Shown: positions 1 to 10,409 of the stretch, one piece after another
How positions within the stretch are numbered: the first letter of the stretch is position 1
Layout of the letters: each line of letters opens with the position of its first letter
Assembly: GCA_023014485.1 (NCBI GenBank)
Contig: JAJOZX010012064.1
Coordinates: 7,501-71,500 of the forward strand
Source: Bathynomus jamesi
Lineage: Eukaryota > Arthropoda > Malacostraca > Isopoda > Cirolanidae
Length of the DNA: 64,000 nt
Direction: 5' to 3'
The notes under the pieces: generated by a model
What the model was told of the DNA's origin: nothing
The model's database searches: none
Seen by the model: only the letters and a program-made list of their open reading frames with translations
Position numbers and translations under genes: made by a program

Positions 1-327
1 ATACAGTATATGTACATAATTACTGTAGCTAATTCTTTAAAAAATCGGCGTTTTAATTGAGGATAATTGATTTTAGATTGAATGCTTTTTTATTGATGGC
101 ATTACCAGATTTTATCAACTCCATTAGTTGTAAGCAATGCGACTTAGTGTATATACCGTAGTAGGTGAAACGGGAAAAACTAAAGATGTCAGAGTAAATG
201 AGCGTAAATATGGTTACAAAACCGCCAATAATTCTAATAAATTGTTTAATCATGTGGGCTCGCATCATATATACGTACAATTTTTTGTCATTTGCAATTT
301 TAATTAAAAACCAGTGACCATGAATAA
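1..327. other. AT-rich DNA without recognisable feature
   Basis: No coding, RNA or repeat signature is seen. It may be the decayed upstream part of the hAT relic whose C-terminal fragment starts at 328. Confidence 0.5.
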
Positions 328-576
328 ATGACCGTGGCTCAAGACAAACGCATGTTCAATGTGTTGCGAGCACTGCAGGCATGCAATGCTGAAATATTCC
401 CAAGAGTACATACACTTTTGAGGGTGCTAGTTGTACTCCCAGTAACGATCGCGAGTGCCGAACGATCTTTCTCTACACTTAGGAGAATAAAAACGTATCT
501 CCGGAACAGCATGTCCGAGAATCGTTTGAATGGTCTCGCTGCTCTTAATTCATCGGGACCTCAGCATCAGTGTTGA
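328..576 (+). pseudogene. hAT transposase C-terminal dimerisation fragment
   Basis: The 82-codon frame carries the hAT C-terminal dimerisation motif: PRVHTLLRVLVVLPVTIASA, then ERSFSTLRRIKTYLRNSM and SENRLNGLAAL. This is the form found in ZMYM1-like and other animal hAT transposases. The N-terminal zinc finger and the RNase H-like catalytic core are absent, and stop codons lie directly upstream. It is a broken relic. A hAT-like terminus at about 835-865 is probably the 3' end of the same element. Confidence 0.85.
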
Positions 577-819
577 TGAAATCCATGATGATTTCATGAA
601 ATCTACTCGACGTTTGCAATAGTTGTAAAATGCAAAATAAAATACCTTTTTATTAAATCTATTTTTTAAGACTTCCTGAAATTTTCCAGATTTGAGTTTT
701 ATTTTACAATAATGATTAGAATAACGTTAACTCACTATTTAAAATATGTCACCATATGATCACAAGTATTAAACAGTTACATTATCTTAAGCGAATGAAA
801 CCCGATCATAAAATTTTCG

Positions 820-865
820 ATTTCTGACCCCCCCCCCAAATGCAGAAATCCTGCGTACGGCCCTG
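820..865 (+). mobile_element. hAT 3' terminus
   Basis: The stretch ends in aaatcctgcgtacggccctg. Its reverse complement starts CAGGGCCGTACGCAGGATTT, a common hAT terminal repeat. No matching left end is found in the window. Confidence 0.6.
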
Positions 866-945
866 TACATATAAATATATACTGTATATGCAAATAAAAA
901 AATAAAAAAAGGTATAAAACCATGTTTTAAATGTGAAGTTTAAAA

Positions 946-1153
946 GCCACTAAGAAGAAAAAAAAAATTAAAATTGTAAAAACCGGATAATGTTTCGATC
1001 CCCGAAATTGGGGGTTCTTCCATTTACGAAGATGGTTAAAAGTAATCTGCTTTCAAGTTTCTTCGTAAACGGACTTCATGAAGAACCCGCGATTTCGGGG
1101 TTTGATATGTTGTCCAGTTTTTATACTTTTAATTTTTAATCTTTTTAGTGGCT
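946..1153. repeat. Inverted-repeat foldback, about 208 bp
   Basis: The left arm (aaagccactaagaag, then accggataatg, then cccgaaattgggggttcttc) is mirrored by gaagaacccgcgatttcggg and tttttagtggct. The centre is near 1050, and an (AC)n array abuts the right end. The layout resembles the Penelope-tail foldbacks at 21.8, 41.2 and 55.7 kb, but no hammerhead-like core is visible. Confidence 0.7.
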
Positions 1154-1650
1154 CACACACACACACACGCACGCGCACGCGCGCGCGAAGTGTTTATTTT
1201 ATCCATGTAACTCTTCATATAATGTATTTAAAGTTTTCAAAATGAACTGTGGTTTCAGCCCCAATAAAATTTGAAGAGTCTGAAAGAAGTTATAACGAGT
1301 TTTGTTTTGAAATTTGAACCTACTTTTGCCCTACTTAATGATAACGATGTATCGCGGAGGATCCACGGTTTAACGCCATATCTGAACCACCATCGACGTT
1401 GCACCTCCCTAACCGCCAACTTTTGAGGTCTTCGTAAGATCGAGTTCGAGTTGGGGCCCCGCCAAATTCAATCTACAGATGGGCACGGTCACTCGAACAA
1501 CTGTGGCAGGAATTGTACTGCAGTTCCGTCACACCCAGTACGCGGGGGTAAGTTTTAGTTCAGTACCGGGAAATGCCAATCGTAGCGTATTGTACACCTT
1601 CACAGAATTGAGGATGGGGGGAAAAAATGTAATGACGATTGTTTAATCAT
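1154..1650. other. Mixed (AC)n and GC-richer unassigned DNA
   Basis: A short (AC)n(GC)n run at 1154-1188 is followed by DNA that is GC-richer from about 1340. No family or gene is recognised. It borders the 5S-derived SINE. Confidence 0.4.
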
Positions 1651-1840
1651 CTTCCCCTCCGTCACGTGACCTTAAATGTTGCGATCTGCGGCGCTTTACG
1701 CGAGATCCGAACGACGGGTCGCTACATAGTCTGGTCGCGGAGGACGGTCTCCCATCTAAATACTATCCTATCCAATATAACTTAACTTCGCCGATCAACG
1801 GGAAGCGGTGTTACGACATTGGCTACAACGACGTAGCCCA
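1651..1840 (-). mobile_element. 5S rRNA-derived SINE, minus orientation
   Basis: Read on the minus strand it contains CCGTTGATCGGCGAAGTTAA and, further on, ATTTAGATGGGAGACCG. These match the A-box/intermediate and C-box regions of a 5S rRNA internal promoter. The body then continues with a non-5S segment (CAGACTATGTAGCGACCCG) shared with the copy at 43534. A 5S head with an unrelated body defines the SINE3 class. Confidence 0.75.
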
Positions 1841-2030
1841 GTTGAGGATGGAGTTACGGAGGATTCTGAAGGACGAGCTAGAACGGTCCGGTTATTCCAA
1901 TGATTTCCGTCCATCCGTCGAGTCTGTGCGTTCGGACTAGATTCGGCGACGCAGAAAGTGTACTAAAAACCTTGCCGACGAATTGCTGGAAATCGATGAG
2001 GGTAAATTAAAGAGTAAAACTGCATTGATG
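1841..2030 (+). other. ORF-like stretch with one stop, unidentified
   Basis: One frame reads about 60 codons of charged, helix-like sequence (MELRRILKDELERSGYSN, then after one TAG RRRRKCTKNLADELLEIDEG). No family is recognised. It could be a decayed transposon-encoded segment or chance in GC-richer DNA. Confidence 0.25.
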
Positions 2031-2721
2031 TTCTGTGTTTGCGTAAATTTTTCTGAAGAGTTAAATAATTTTCATCTTGATGTATTCTTCATATATTGTT
2101 TTGTCGCAAACAATTAACTTCAAACGATGTTCGCCAGCATCACTCCCCATCCCTTTCCACTCTGAATAAAACTTTTTTCTGAACTTAAAACTTGTTTGGA
2201 CATTGTATTTGACAATATTATGTACAAATGTTCGGAGTTTTTTTTTTTTTATACTTTTTAAGTTATAAATTTAGCTTTGGTCTAAATCGGCTTACAAGTG
2301 GCTTACGCTTCGACAGCCATTCAGCCAGTCAGCCAGTCGCCTAATATCCGCCAGTTATCGGTTCGTGGTGGCTGTGGTGTGTGGCGGCTAAGTTGTGTTA
2401 AGATTATGATGATGCTCTTACTGGGCACTTGAAAGCAGCGTTGACTGAAAAGAGGATATTGTACCCGAGACACAACTCTATTTATAACGATAAAACTGAC
2501 TTGGCGAAGCTTAACATTAATAACGATGTTTCGCATTTATTGTAATTCAAAACGTTGACGCAGTTAATTTATAGATATATGAATATAACTAGTGTTAATG
2601 TGCAGTTCCATTACGTTTAGTTAAGTATTTGTAACGATTCATTATTGAGGAAGACGAAATGAGAAGTTTATATTTCGTGATCTTGTTTCATTCCTGTGCA
2701 ACTTATACGTCTTTATGGCGA

Positions 2722-2735
<14 letters not shown>
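2031..2735. other. No recognisable feature
   Basis: AT-rich sequence with only short homopolymers. No coding signal is supported on either strand. Confidence 0.5.
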
Positions 2736-2803
<68 letters not shown>

Positions 2804-2805
2804 TA
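2736..2805. repeat. (TA)n microsatellite
   Basis: About 30 TA units preceded by (ATT)n. The run is seen directly. Confidence 0.95.
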
Positions 2806-2835
2806 ATGCACACACAGTATAATGAGAATTGGCGA

Positions 2836-2880
2836 AGTGGATAATGACCTAACCTATGTCAGGTCAGGTCATTATCCACT
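2836..2880. repeat. Short perfect-stem hairpin
   Basis: AAGTGGATAATGACCT is mirrored by AGGTCATTATCCACTT, about 15 bp of stem with a short centre. It may be a very short MITE next to (TA)n. Confidence 0.6.
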
Positions 2881-3119
2881 TTTATCAATTTTGTCATGGC
2901 ACAAATTAAGCGAATTTACTGAATTTCAGGGATTCCATAAAATCACTAGTCTCGCAATCTTACCGTAATATATATATAATTATTTAACAATTTGAAAATA
3001 CCGTCTTAGTGATAAGTAAATGCATGAAATATTGTAAATATTATATGGAGTAAAAATTGTAAAACTGATATTTGAAATATTGCTATGATTATTTTGTATT
3101 CGAGCTTCCTATATATTAT

Positions 3120-3157
<38 letters not shown>

Positions 3158-3179
3158 ATATATATATATTTTAATAATA

Positions 3180-3655
3180 CACACTCGAACACCGTTAATT
3201 CGACACTTTCGAGACTCTACCCTTATCGAATAATCCGGAAGGTACGAATTAACCAGACAGTACGAACTTAGTTGGATATTTCGAACTTTTTTTGTTCGAA
3301 GTATTTGTATGCAAAATTTGTTGGGTATTTTGACATTTTATACGAATGTGTGGATGTGTGGTGTATTTTTTAAATCTACTGTCCAATAACTAAACTGTAC
3401 TGTATAAATGCAAAATTTTTAAACTATTTCTTCATAATATTAATAGTAATATTGTACAGTTTTAGTACTGTAATACTGTATAGTATGTACATTATTAATG
3501 TTTAGTTTAGTTATTGGTACAATTCGTACAACTATCGGATTATTCGTACCAAAAAGCTCGAAATTCCTTCGGATATTTCGAAGGGTCAAAGAAATTTACG
3601 AATTAAGTCAAAGTACAAAATAACGGAGTGCGAATTATCGGGGTTCGAGTGTGTG
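3180..3655. mobile_element. pogo/Tigger-like MITE, 476 bp
   Basis: The ends are CACACTCGAACACCGTTAAT and (reverse complement) CACACACTCGAACCCCGATA, with TA on both sides (3178-3179 and 3656-3657). CACTCGAACCCCG-type termini with TA target duplication are typical of pogo/Tigger elements. No transposase is left inside, and the subterminal regions contain repeated TTCGNACT-like motifs. Confidence 0.65.
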
Positions 3656-3675
3656 TATATATATATATATGTGTA

Positions 3676-5094
3676 GTGGCGTTCATAAGTATTCGTACCG
3701 AGAAACATTTCGGTCATATTCAGCCTTATCTTTTGTACCATGCATACGATACTTGGGAAAAGTTTACTGTTCCTTTGGAAAATTTTAAATAAAAATAGTT
3801 AAACTCCATATTTTGATATAAAAGATCAAAGAATTTGAGGAAAATAAAGTTACAGTAAAATTCAAAAGTTTTCGAACATTAATTTACAAAATTATTTAAT
3901 ACTTTGTGTCTCCACCTTTTGCTTGAATGATTTCTATGATTCGTTTTGGACATTTCTCTAAGAATTTTCGACATCTCTCCGTAGAAATTTTATCCCATTC
4001 TTTTAAAATAAAATTGTTGCAATTTATTCAGATTCGAGAAGTTTCTCTCGTAGACGGCAATTTTCAAATCACACCATAATTTCTCGATTAAATTGAGATC
4101 TGGGCTTTGACTGGGCCACACTCGAGAAGCTTTAAATTCTTTTGTTGAATCCATTTCATGGTGCTCTTACTTTTATGTTTTGGATCATTATCTTCTTCCA
4201 GTACCTAATTGCCACCCATTCGCAATTCGTGAACTGAAGGCAATACATTTTATTTTAAAATTTTCTGATATTTCTTCCAATTAAAGAATCCATTGATGAC
4301 GAGCTTTCCTGGACCAGAAGCAGTAAAGCATCCCCAAAGAAGCAACCCACCCACCACCATGTTTAACCGTAGGAAGGGTTTTTTCCCCCCCTCGAATGCG
4401 GTATTTGATTTTCACCAAACATACCGTGGCTCGTTGTTCCCGAATAATTCAATTATGGTCTCGTCTGCCCAGAGAACCCTCTTCAAGAATGCAAATCCAT
4501 CATTTTGATGATCCTTGGCTCGCTTTAAACGAGCTTCTTTGTGCGCTTTTCGTAGCGGAGATTTTTTTTGTCAACTCTTCCGTGCGGATCCTTTTTCAGT
4601 GTACGACGTATAGTAGAAGGATGGACATCGATCTTAGACAATGTTAGTTTGTCAAATATCACCTGGATTCGCAGCAGCTATTCTTTCAACCAGTCTAGCT
4701 GTACGTTATGAAATTTTGCGAGGTCGTCCACACCTTGGTAGAGTTTTGATTGTTCCAAAGTCTTTCCATTTCTTTATAACTGCAGCAACCGTCGTAAATG
4801 GGATTCGAAGTTCTCCTATCTTCCTATAACTCTTTGACTCGTGTGCGGCAATAACGGATTTCTCTAGATTTGTAGACAGCTCTTTACCACGACGTCTCAT
4901 TGTTTACCAATGGCTTGTGCAGTCATCTGTCTTCCATGAAGATTCACGGAAAGTTCTAGAATTCAGAATTGCCAACAGTCTCTAACCAATAAATAGTCAA
5001 CTACTAGTAAAAATTTTTAATTCTTCAAGCCAAAGGTGGGCACAAATTATCAAATATTTTTGTAAATAAATGTACGAGAACTTATGAGAACCGA
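3676..5094 (-). mobile_element. Tc1-type element, about 1.42 kb
   Basis: Inverted ends share GTTCATAAGTATTCGTAC (left) and GTTCTCATAAGTTCTCGTAC (right, reverse complement), flanked by TA. The length and the single minus-strand transposase fit Tc1. The left end is only 20 bp from the pogo-like MITE, with (TA)n between. Confidence 0.8.
3896..4900 (-). pseudogene. Tc1 transposase (DD34E), degraded
   Basis: The start at 4900 gives MRRRGKELSTNLEKSVIA, and the paired-like HTH continues to IKTLPRCGRPRKIS, as in the N-terminal domain of Tc1 proteins. Downstream, in broken frames, are [18 protein letters not shown] (second catalytic Asp) and [17 protein letters not shown] (third acid, Glu). The spacing of 34 residues gives DD34E. 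The end, AKGGDTKY, is a typical Tc1 C-terminus. The 1005 nt match the usual length of about 335 residues, but several frameshifts and stops make it inactive. Confidence 0.85.
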
Positions 5095-5150
5095 TATATA
5101 TTGTATATACTTACGCATTGTGAAATCAAAGGCTCCTGCAGGTCTCTTCC

Positions 5151-5152
<2 letters not shown>

Positions 5153-5198
<46 letters not shown>
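5153..5198. repeat. (GT)n microsatellite
   Basis: About 23 GT units, seen directly. Confidence 0.95.
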
Positions 5199-5200
<2 letters not shown>

Positions 5201-6300
5201 AAAAGGACAGAAAAGGGCTCTATATTCAGCTAAATTGCCTCCCATTTAGAATTTCAAATGACTTTTGCTGCATAGATCAGGACTCTTTAATTCAGGAGAG
5301 TTCCTTTAAGCACAGGAAGGATTCGCGTTCGAATAATTTAGAACTATATTTAGATGTTCCTTGCTCCAAATGTACTAACGGGATCTCGGGATCAGTAATA
5401 GGTTATATCATGTTACTGATATGTTTAGTTTTTAGGTTTGAAATCGGGAGTTACGGAAGTGGACGTCGTAAGGCTCGCGTGTTTCGTTTCAGTGGATTTA
5501 CAAAATTGATATGAAAGAATATAACAGAAATTTTCATCTATGCTAAGGATACGTTAAATTTGAGATCTGATGTTCCGTCTTGGGACTGGATGAAGTTTCG
5601 ATAAGAATAACTCTTGTCTGGGTGTACCGTAACGAGACAAAAAGTACCTGCCGTTGGTGTCCGTCGAACGGGAAATGGGTATTAGTCATCCGCGGGACGT
5701 TTTTACCGTACTGTGAATGTTCTCCGCTTTCGACTCCAATTCAACGAATACTTCCTCGACTATTTTAAGATGTAGTCAATTAAGTGAGCTCATAAACTAT
5801 GCCCTTAAATTTATACCACTAATTTGCTCTCCCATAACTTTAACAAGGAAGGAGACCAAGGGGGCCGAGCGATCCCCCTATCACATTCCATTCTGAACAC
5901 GGGTGGTGTATATATATAGTATAAGTAAAATTGCATGCAAAAGTTTGGCACCGATACTACATTTTTGGAAACATTTGAATTGTGATGTATCTAGAGATAT
6001 ATGAACGTTCATGTACGTGTATAAAGCAATGGTTATATATTTATAAGAAATAAGGAGTGAACGTAAATGAACATCATATGAAAATAGATAAAATAATGCT
6101 CGTTTCTGAAGACTACAACATAAAAATTTAGTCGCATTTCAAATCGGTAACGTGAAGAACTTGCAGTATGCACTAATAAAATCACGAGAGATATGCAGTC
6201 ATGATCAAAATTTACTCGTATGCACTCCCGTGCAAAGTTTAGGTTTAAAAATATGTATTAAATACGCTGTAATAGGTTTACATTTAGCGTTTCAGGCTTA
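5199..6300. other. No recognisable feature
   Basis: Moderately AT-rich. A 62-codon open frame at 5580-5768 has no recognisable domain. Nothing else is supported. Confidence 0.5.
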
Positions 6301-6309
6301 AAAACGTTT

Positions 6310-7200
6310 ATTTCCTAATCCAGTGCCAAATCAACAATGGGTTCTTCAAGAGGGCTTTCGGAAGACCCAAAACTGAACACTCGACGTGCTTAACTTTTAA
6401 GGGCTATAAGAAAACTACCGAACGTCTCGGCTTACCTTTCACTACGATCCGGAATGTCATAAATAAAAGGAAGCATTTTGACATTGTTGCATCCTTGCCA
6501 AGATCAGGAACGCCACCAAACCTCTTCAAGAGCCGCGAAGACGATTGTCGGGGATGTCGCCGAGAACCTTCAACTTACTGCCAAGGAACTCCGGTAATCA
6601 CGTGAAGCAACGGGTGTCTCTCGGTTCACACTTCAAAAGGTTAAGGGAACCCTTCACAAGAATTGTCTTTACGCAAAGAAGCCATTTCTGCTTCCTCATT
6701 CCAAAGGTGCGAGTCCCGGGTAAGTATGCAAAGGAATACCTCGGATGACTTTCAAAAGTCTCGGAACAAGATTGTGGTTTAATGAGAGAAAAAAAAAAAA
6801 AATTAACTTTTCGGTCATAATCGAAAGAGGTATGCTTTGCCGAAGAAGAACGAGGCTTTTACCGAAATGAAAAACATTCCGACAGGGCACCACGGTAGCC
6901 ACTCCATAATGCTTTGGGTCTTGCGTATTATACGCAGGTACATGTAATTTGGTTCAAATTGATGGAGCGATAAATTCGACAAAGTATCAGTAAATTTGCC
7001 TCTGGTGAGGAAGTTGAAGATGGAGCTCGTTGGATATTCCAAGATATGCAGTATATGATCCGAAGTGTATATCCAAAAATAAGTAAAAAGAGTAGCTACC
7101 AAAAAAAAAAGTATGGCCTTTGTAGTTCCTTAACGACTGTATCATCAAACAGATTTGGAAAGATCTGAAGAGTGGTCCGACTGGTCCGTCCAGGAAATCC
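6310..7200 (+). pseudogene. Tc1 transposase relic (DD34E type)
   Basis: Scattered frames reproduce a Tc1 transposase in order. ENLQLTAKELR, FTLQKVKGTLHKN and KYAKEYLG come from the DNA-binding half. IKLFGHNRKRYALPKKNEAF and GSHSIMLWV lie around the first catalytic region, near RWIF a DPKCISKN-like remnant marks the second Asp, and IKQIWKDLK corresponds to the NPIENLWKDLK segment. Many frameshifts and stops are present. The terminal repeats are not recognised. The next element (7222) begins just after it. Confidence 0.8.
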
Positions 7201-7221
7201 AAATATTATTACCAATATATA

Positions 7222-8378
7222 CAGTGTGTTTATAAAGTCCCTATCTATTTCGGTGAAAACGTAGCAAAAAGGGTAAAATTCAATAACTAATAGAAAGCAT
7301 ACATTTAATGAATACTTAAGCATATGATTCTACATGAGCACCATCAGTATCTCTACAGAGTTCGAATCTGTCAGCAGCAGCATTGCGGAACACATTTTGG
7401 AGCATGACGGGGGTTATTTTTATGACTGTTGTTACGATACGAGCACGTAAATCTTGCAGATCTGTAACCCTCGTTTCATAGACGTTTGATTTGATAAAAC
7501 TCCACGCAAAGAAATCCAAGGGCGTTAGGTCAGGAGATGGAACCGCCCAGGGCCTGTTGCCTCCACGTCCGATCCACCGATTTGGAAATCGTTCATTTAG
7601 GTACTCCCGAACAATGTTTGCGTAATGGCAAGGTGCCCCGCCCCATCTTGTTGAAAGACGACAGTGTTTAAAATACCATCTGAATGAAGCTGGGGTTCCA
7701 GGAATTGCTGAAGCATGTTCAGATAAATAAGCTCTGTAACTGTAGCTTCAGCAAAGAAAAAGGGCCCATAAATCTTAGATTTGGTCTTACCCAACCAGAC
7801 GGTAACTTTAGGAGAATCTCGTTCCCATTGATAGAAATAAACTGGCTTTTCATTAGTCCATATGCGGCAGTTATGGCGATTAACCTTTCCACACGTGTGG
7901 AAAGTTGCTTCATCACCGAAGAGAACGTGGTCCATTAAATTTTCATTCTGAATGTGTTCAACAAGATTGGCACACATTGCACTTCGCTTTGGATAATCCT
8001 CATGTAAGTCATGAAGCACCTGAATGTGATAACTTTTCTTCTTCAACGTCGATTTCAAAATTTTGTGAACAGTTGACTTGAGTATCCCGAGTCTACGTGA
8101 TGTGGTGCGAATTGACATGCTTGGATGTTCATCGATAACATTACGTACCGCATTTACAGCATGCTCAGAGACACTTGAATTGTCTTGTCTGTAGGGCCTG
8201 GCTTGTGAAATGTTTTTTCAAACTTCTCTCTAATTTCTTTGCATTTCTTTCCTTTAATCCGAAGTCTCCACCATCACCCGTTCTTGTACATTCATTTTCA
8301 TAGGGTTCTGCAACAAAAATAAATAAATAAACCGTTAATTCAACGAAATAGATAGGGACTTTATAAACTATTACCCTG
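7222..8378 (-). mobile_element. DD41D-like Tc1/mariner element, about 1.16 kb
   Basis: The termini share TTTATAAAGTCCCTATCTAT on both ends: left at 7222, and right as the reverse complement ending at 8378. The left end is preceded by TA. The element carries one minus-strand transposase with a frameshift. Confidence 0.8.
7316..8295 (-). pseudogene. DD41D-type transposase with frameshift and N-terminal stops
   Basis: Translation from 8295 starts MNVQERVMVETSD and soon meets stops. From 8118 a long frame holds the HTH (SRRLGILKSTVHKILKS) and the first catalytic block, FGDEATFHTCGKVNRHNCRIW. It continues through KVTVWLGKTKSKIYGPFFF to QQDGAGHL, the second Asp. After a frameshift near 7597 it continues NRWIGRGG to [12 protein letters not shown], the third Asp, and ends ELCRDTDGAHVESYA. 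Motif order and the third Asp at LTPLD match the DD41D lineage. All three acids survive, but the frame is broken. Confidence 0.85.
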
Positions 8379-8429
8379 ATTTTTAACTATAATTTTACCT
8401 TTTAGCAAATGTTATTTGTGCAATCAATA

Positions 8430-8837
8430 TATATGTCCTGTATAGAATTTCATGGTCTATCTCGTTGTGAAGTTGGATTTTTGGTAACTGTAACCACTAT
8501 TTTGTAATTCGTTGTTATACAGACACGGGTAGAAAAACTTGTTTCTATACAGTTACCTAATTGAGTCAAAGATTATGCGGAATGTGCCCTCCTCCATTAT
8601 CAGTGCACGCTTGCAACCTTAACTTCTCCCTTATCGACGGCAGTACCGCATCAAGGATTTTTTCTTGGTAATAAGCAGCAGTGATTTTGGCATTTTGATC
8701 AACAAAATAATCTCTGACTTCCCTAACTTTGAAATGAAGATGGAAACCATGAATTTGAGAAAAATGCGGACGTTCCCTGCAAAGTCGATCTAGATTCTAG
8801 ACTGATAGAATTTTTGTCCTTTCTTCCATAAACTCGG

Positions 8838-8881
<44 letters not shown>

Positions 8882-9375
8882 GAAGCAACCGTAAAAGTCT
8901 TCTCGTCGCTGAACCATATTTTCGACACTTCTCTGTCTGGGAATCGATCTAACACAGGGCACGACATTTTTTAACTCTTGCTTGCTTATTTGATGCAGAG
9001 AGCTTACGAACTTCAACTCTTTTAAAACATTTAAGATCCAGATCATCTTTTACTATACGATGAACACTAGAACGAGAAATACCAGTAGTTTTTGAAATTT
9101 CTCTAACGGATTTGTGGGTGTTGGGCCGTTCTTCTTGACTGCGTATCATGGATGAAACTGTCAATATTTTTCTCAGTACGTGATATTTTTGGCCTTCCAC
9201 TGCCTCCTTTTCGTTTGGTCGACCCTGTGATATCGATTTTCTTTGAGATATTGAAGTCCAGGTATAGTCCATTGTTTATTTGGAAGCTCTTTCTTCATTC
9301 GTTTTGCACCCCAGTGTTTCTCCTTAGGCAGGTTCAATATCGATGCTTCATCTTCTAAAGAGTATTTCATTGTTA
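8430..9375 (-). pseudogene. DD37D (maT-like) transposase relic interrupted by (GT)n
   Basis: From 9370 the minus strand reads MKYSLEDEASILNLPKEKHW and then a PGLQYLKENRYHRVD block. In another frame follows HKSVREISKTTGISRSSVHR, the HTH, and LDLKCFKRVEVRKLSASNKQ. The first acid lies in a degraded ENMVQRREDF segment, where FSDEKTF is usual. A (GT)n array at 8843-8881 then sits inside the coding sequence, followed by NDRVYGRK. The tail YFVDQNAKITAAYYQEKILD and TDNGGGH is recognisable before the frame dies. The family, with VDPGVKINGAYY-type motifs, is usually DD37D. The element ends are not certain. Confidence 0.75.
8843..8881. repeat. (GT)n inside a transposase frame
   Basis: About 19 GT units lie within the DD37D relic and would encode a His-Thr run on the minus strand. 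Confidence 0.95.
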
Positions 9376-9667
9376 TAACTTATTCACCAACTATAGCAGA
9401 ATGATGGTCTGAAATGAAAAAGGAAATAAATTAATTATTTTGTGTAAAAATTAGGGAAATTAATTATTTATGGAGAAACTGACTGTCATCTGAAAGTATC
9501 AGTTGCTGACTTTGACCGCCTTTCAATTGAGCACCATGTTCTGATACCTCCCTCCAGTTGTGATCCTGCACCTCTACTCCTGGGACGTTGAATCTAGATT
9601 CAAAGCCAGCGTTTGAAAGAGTAAAAGTATGGGTACAACATACGGCTTCAGCAGTAAGATCAATATA

Positions 9668-9719
9668 CAGGGTGAGCCACTATTTTTTCAAAAGTTGGAT
9701 AATAGTTTTTGGCCCACCC

Positions 9720-9721
<2 letters not shown>
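9668..9721. mobile_element. 54 bp micro-MITE
   Basis: The left end CAGGGTGAGCCACTATTTTT and the right end (reverse complement CCGGGTGGGCCAAAAACTAT) form an inverted repeat around a few bases. TA flanks both sides, and a (TA)n array starts directly at the right end. The CAGGGTG termini are those of the Tc1/mariner derivatives in this window. Confidence 0.6.

Positions 9722-9759
<38 letters not shown>
9722..9759. repeat. (TA)n microsatellite
   Basis: About 19 units lie flush against the micro-MITE on the left and the tRNA-carrying element on the right. Confidence 0.95.
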
Positions 9760-9762
<3 letters not shown>

Positions 9763-10099
9763 ATAACTGCAAACACGCAGTATAATTAACGTAAAGAACG
9801 ACGCTTTGTATAGGAGAATTATCTGCGCAAGATGAGAGCGAAAGAACGAAACAAATGAAAAAATGAGGTAACCACCCGGGAATCGAACCCGGGATCTTCC
9901 GATTGCCGGTCAGATATGATAACCATTACACCACGGGCCTCACTCAATCAAATGTCGTAATTCCTCTACATGCGCGCAGAAACCAATGCCCCTCATTTTT
10001 TCATTTGTTTCGTTCTTTCGCTCTCATCTTGCGCGGATAATTCTCCTATACAAAGCGTCGTTCTTTACGTTAATTATACTGCGTGTTTGCAGTTATAAT
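9760..10099 (-). mobile_element. TIR element carrying a tRNA-like gene, complete copy
   Basis: Near-perfect arms of about 110 bp enclose about 120 bp. The arms run attataactgcaaacacgca, then taaagaacgacg, then ctctcatcttgcgcggataa as the reverse complement, and end in a gaaacaaatgaaaaaatga segment. The core holds a tRNA-like sequence (9867-9940, minus). Both arms and core recur as a partial copy at 10109-10337 and a fragment at 55833-55937. The architecture is MITE-like with a captured or co-opted Pol III unit. Confidence 0.75.
9867..9940 (-). tRNA. tRNA-like sequence in the TIR element (probably not functional)
   Basis: The A-box-like TGGTGTAATGG and perfect B-box GGTTCGATTCC are in order. 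The anticodon arm TCTGA-CCGGCAA-TCGGA pairs (loop triplet GGC), and the T arm CCGGG-TTCGATT-CCCGG pairs. The acceptor stem does not pair properly and position 33 is not U, so it is a tRNA-derived unit rather than a working tRNA gene. Confidence 0.5.
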
Positions 10100-10108
10100 G
10101 TATATATG

Positions 10109-10330
10109 TTACGGCATGCGGGAGGTGCCCCTTTGGGGCATTGGTTTCTGCGCGCATGTAGAGGAATTACGACATTTGATTGAGTGAGGCCCGTGGTGTA
10201 ATGGTTATCATATCTGACCGGCAATCGGAAGATCCCGGGTTCGATTCCCGGGTGGTTACCTCATTTTTTCATTTGTTTCGTTCTTTCGCTCTCATCTTGC
10301 GCGGATAATTCTCCCATACAAAGCGTCGTT

Positions 10331-10337
<7 letters not shown>
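10109..10337 (+). mobile_element. Second copy of the tRNA-carrying element, left arm missing
   Basis: The core is gcattggtttctgcgcgcat followed by the tRNA-like unit at 10188-10260. The right arm is near-identical to the complete copy. The left arm is replaced by an unrelated acggcatgcgggaggtgccc segment. It ends in (TA)n. Orientation is opposite to the first copy. Confidence 0.75.
10188..10260 (+). tRNA. tRNA-like sequence (second copy)
   Basis: It is identical in core to the minus-strand copy at 9867-9940: A box, GGC-containing anticodon loop, B box GGTTCGATTCC. The acceptor mismatches are the same. Confidence 0.5.

Positions 10338-10408
<71 letters not shown>
10338..10408. repeat. (TA)n(CA)n compound microsatellite
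   Basis: About 30 TA units followed by CA units, placed between the tRNA-carrying element and the hairpin. Confidence 0.95.

Positions 10409-10409
<1 letters not shown>

Noticed and set aside
2659..2844. Open frames made of alternating Ile-Tyr residues at (TA)n arrays (also near 9720, 49300, 53340, 59150, 62850)
   Set aside because: They are translations of dinucleotide repeats and carry no coding signal.
9867..9940. Functional tRNA-Ala gene
   Set aside because: The loop triplet would be GGC, but the acceptor stem does not pair, position 33 is not U, and the unit is repeated within a mobile element.
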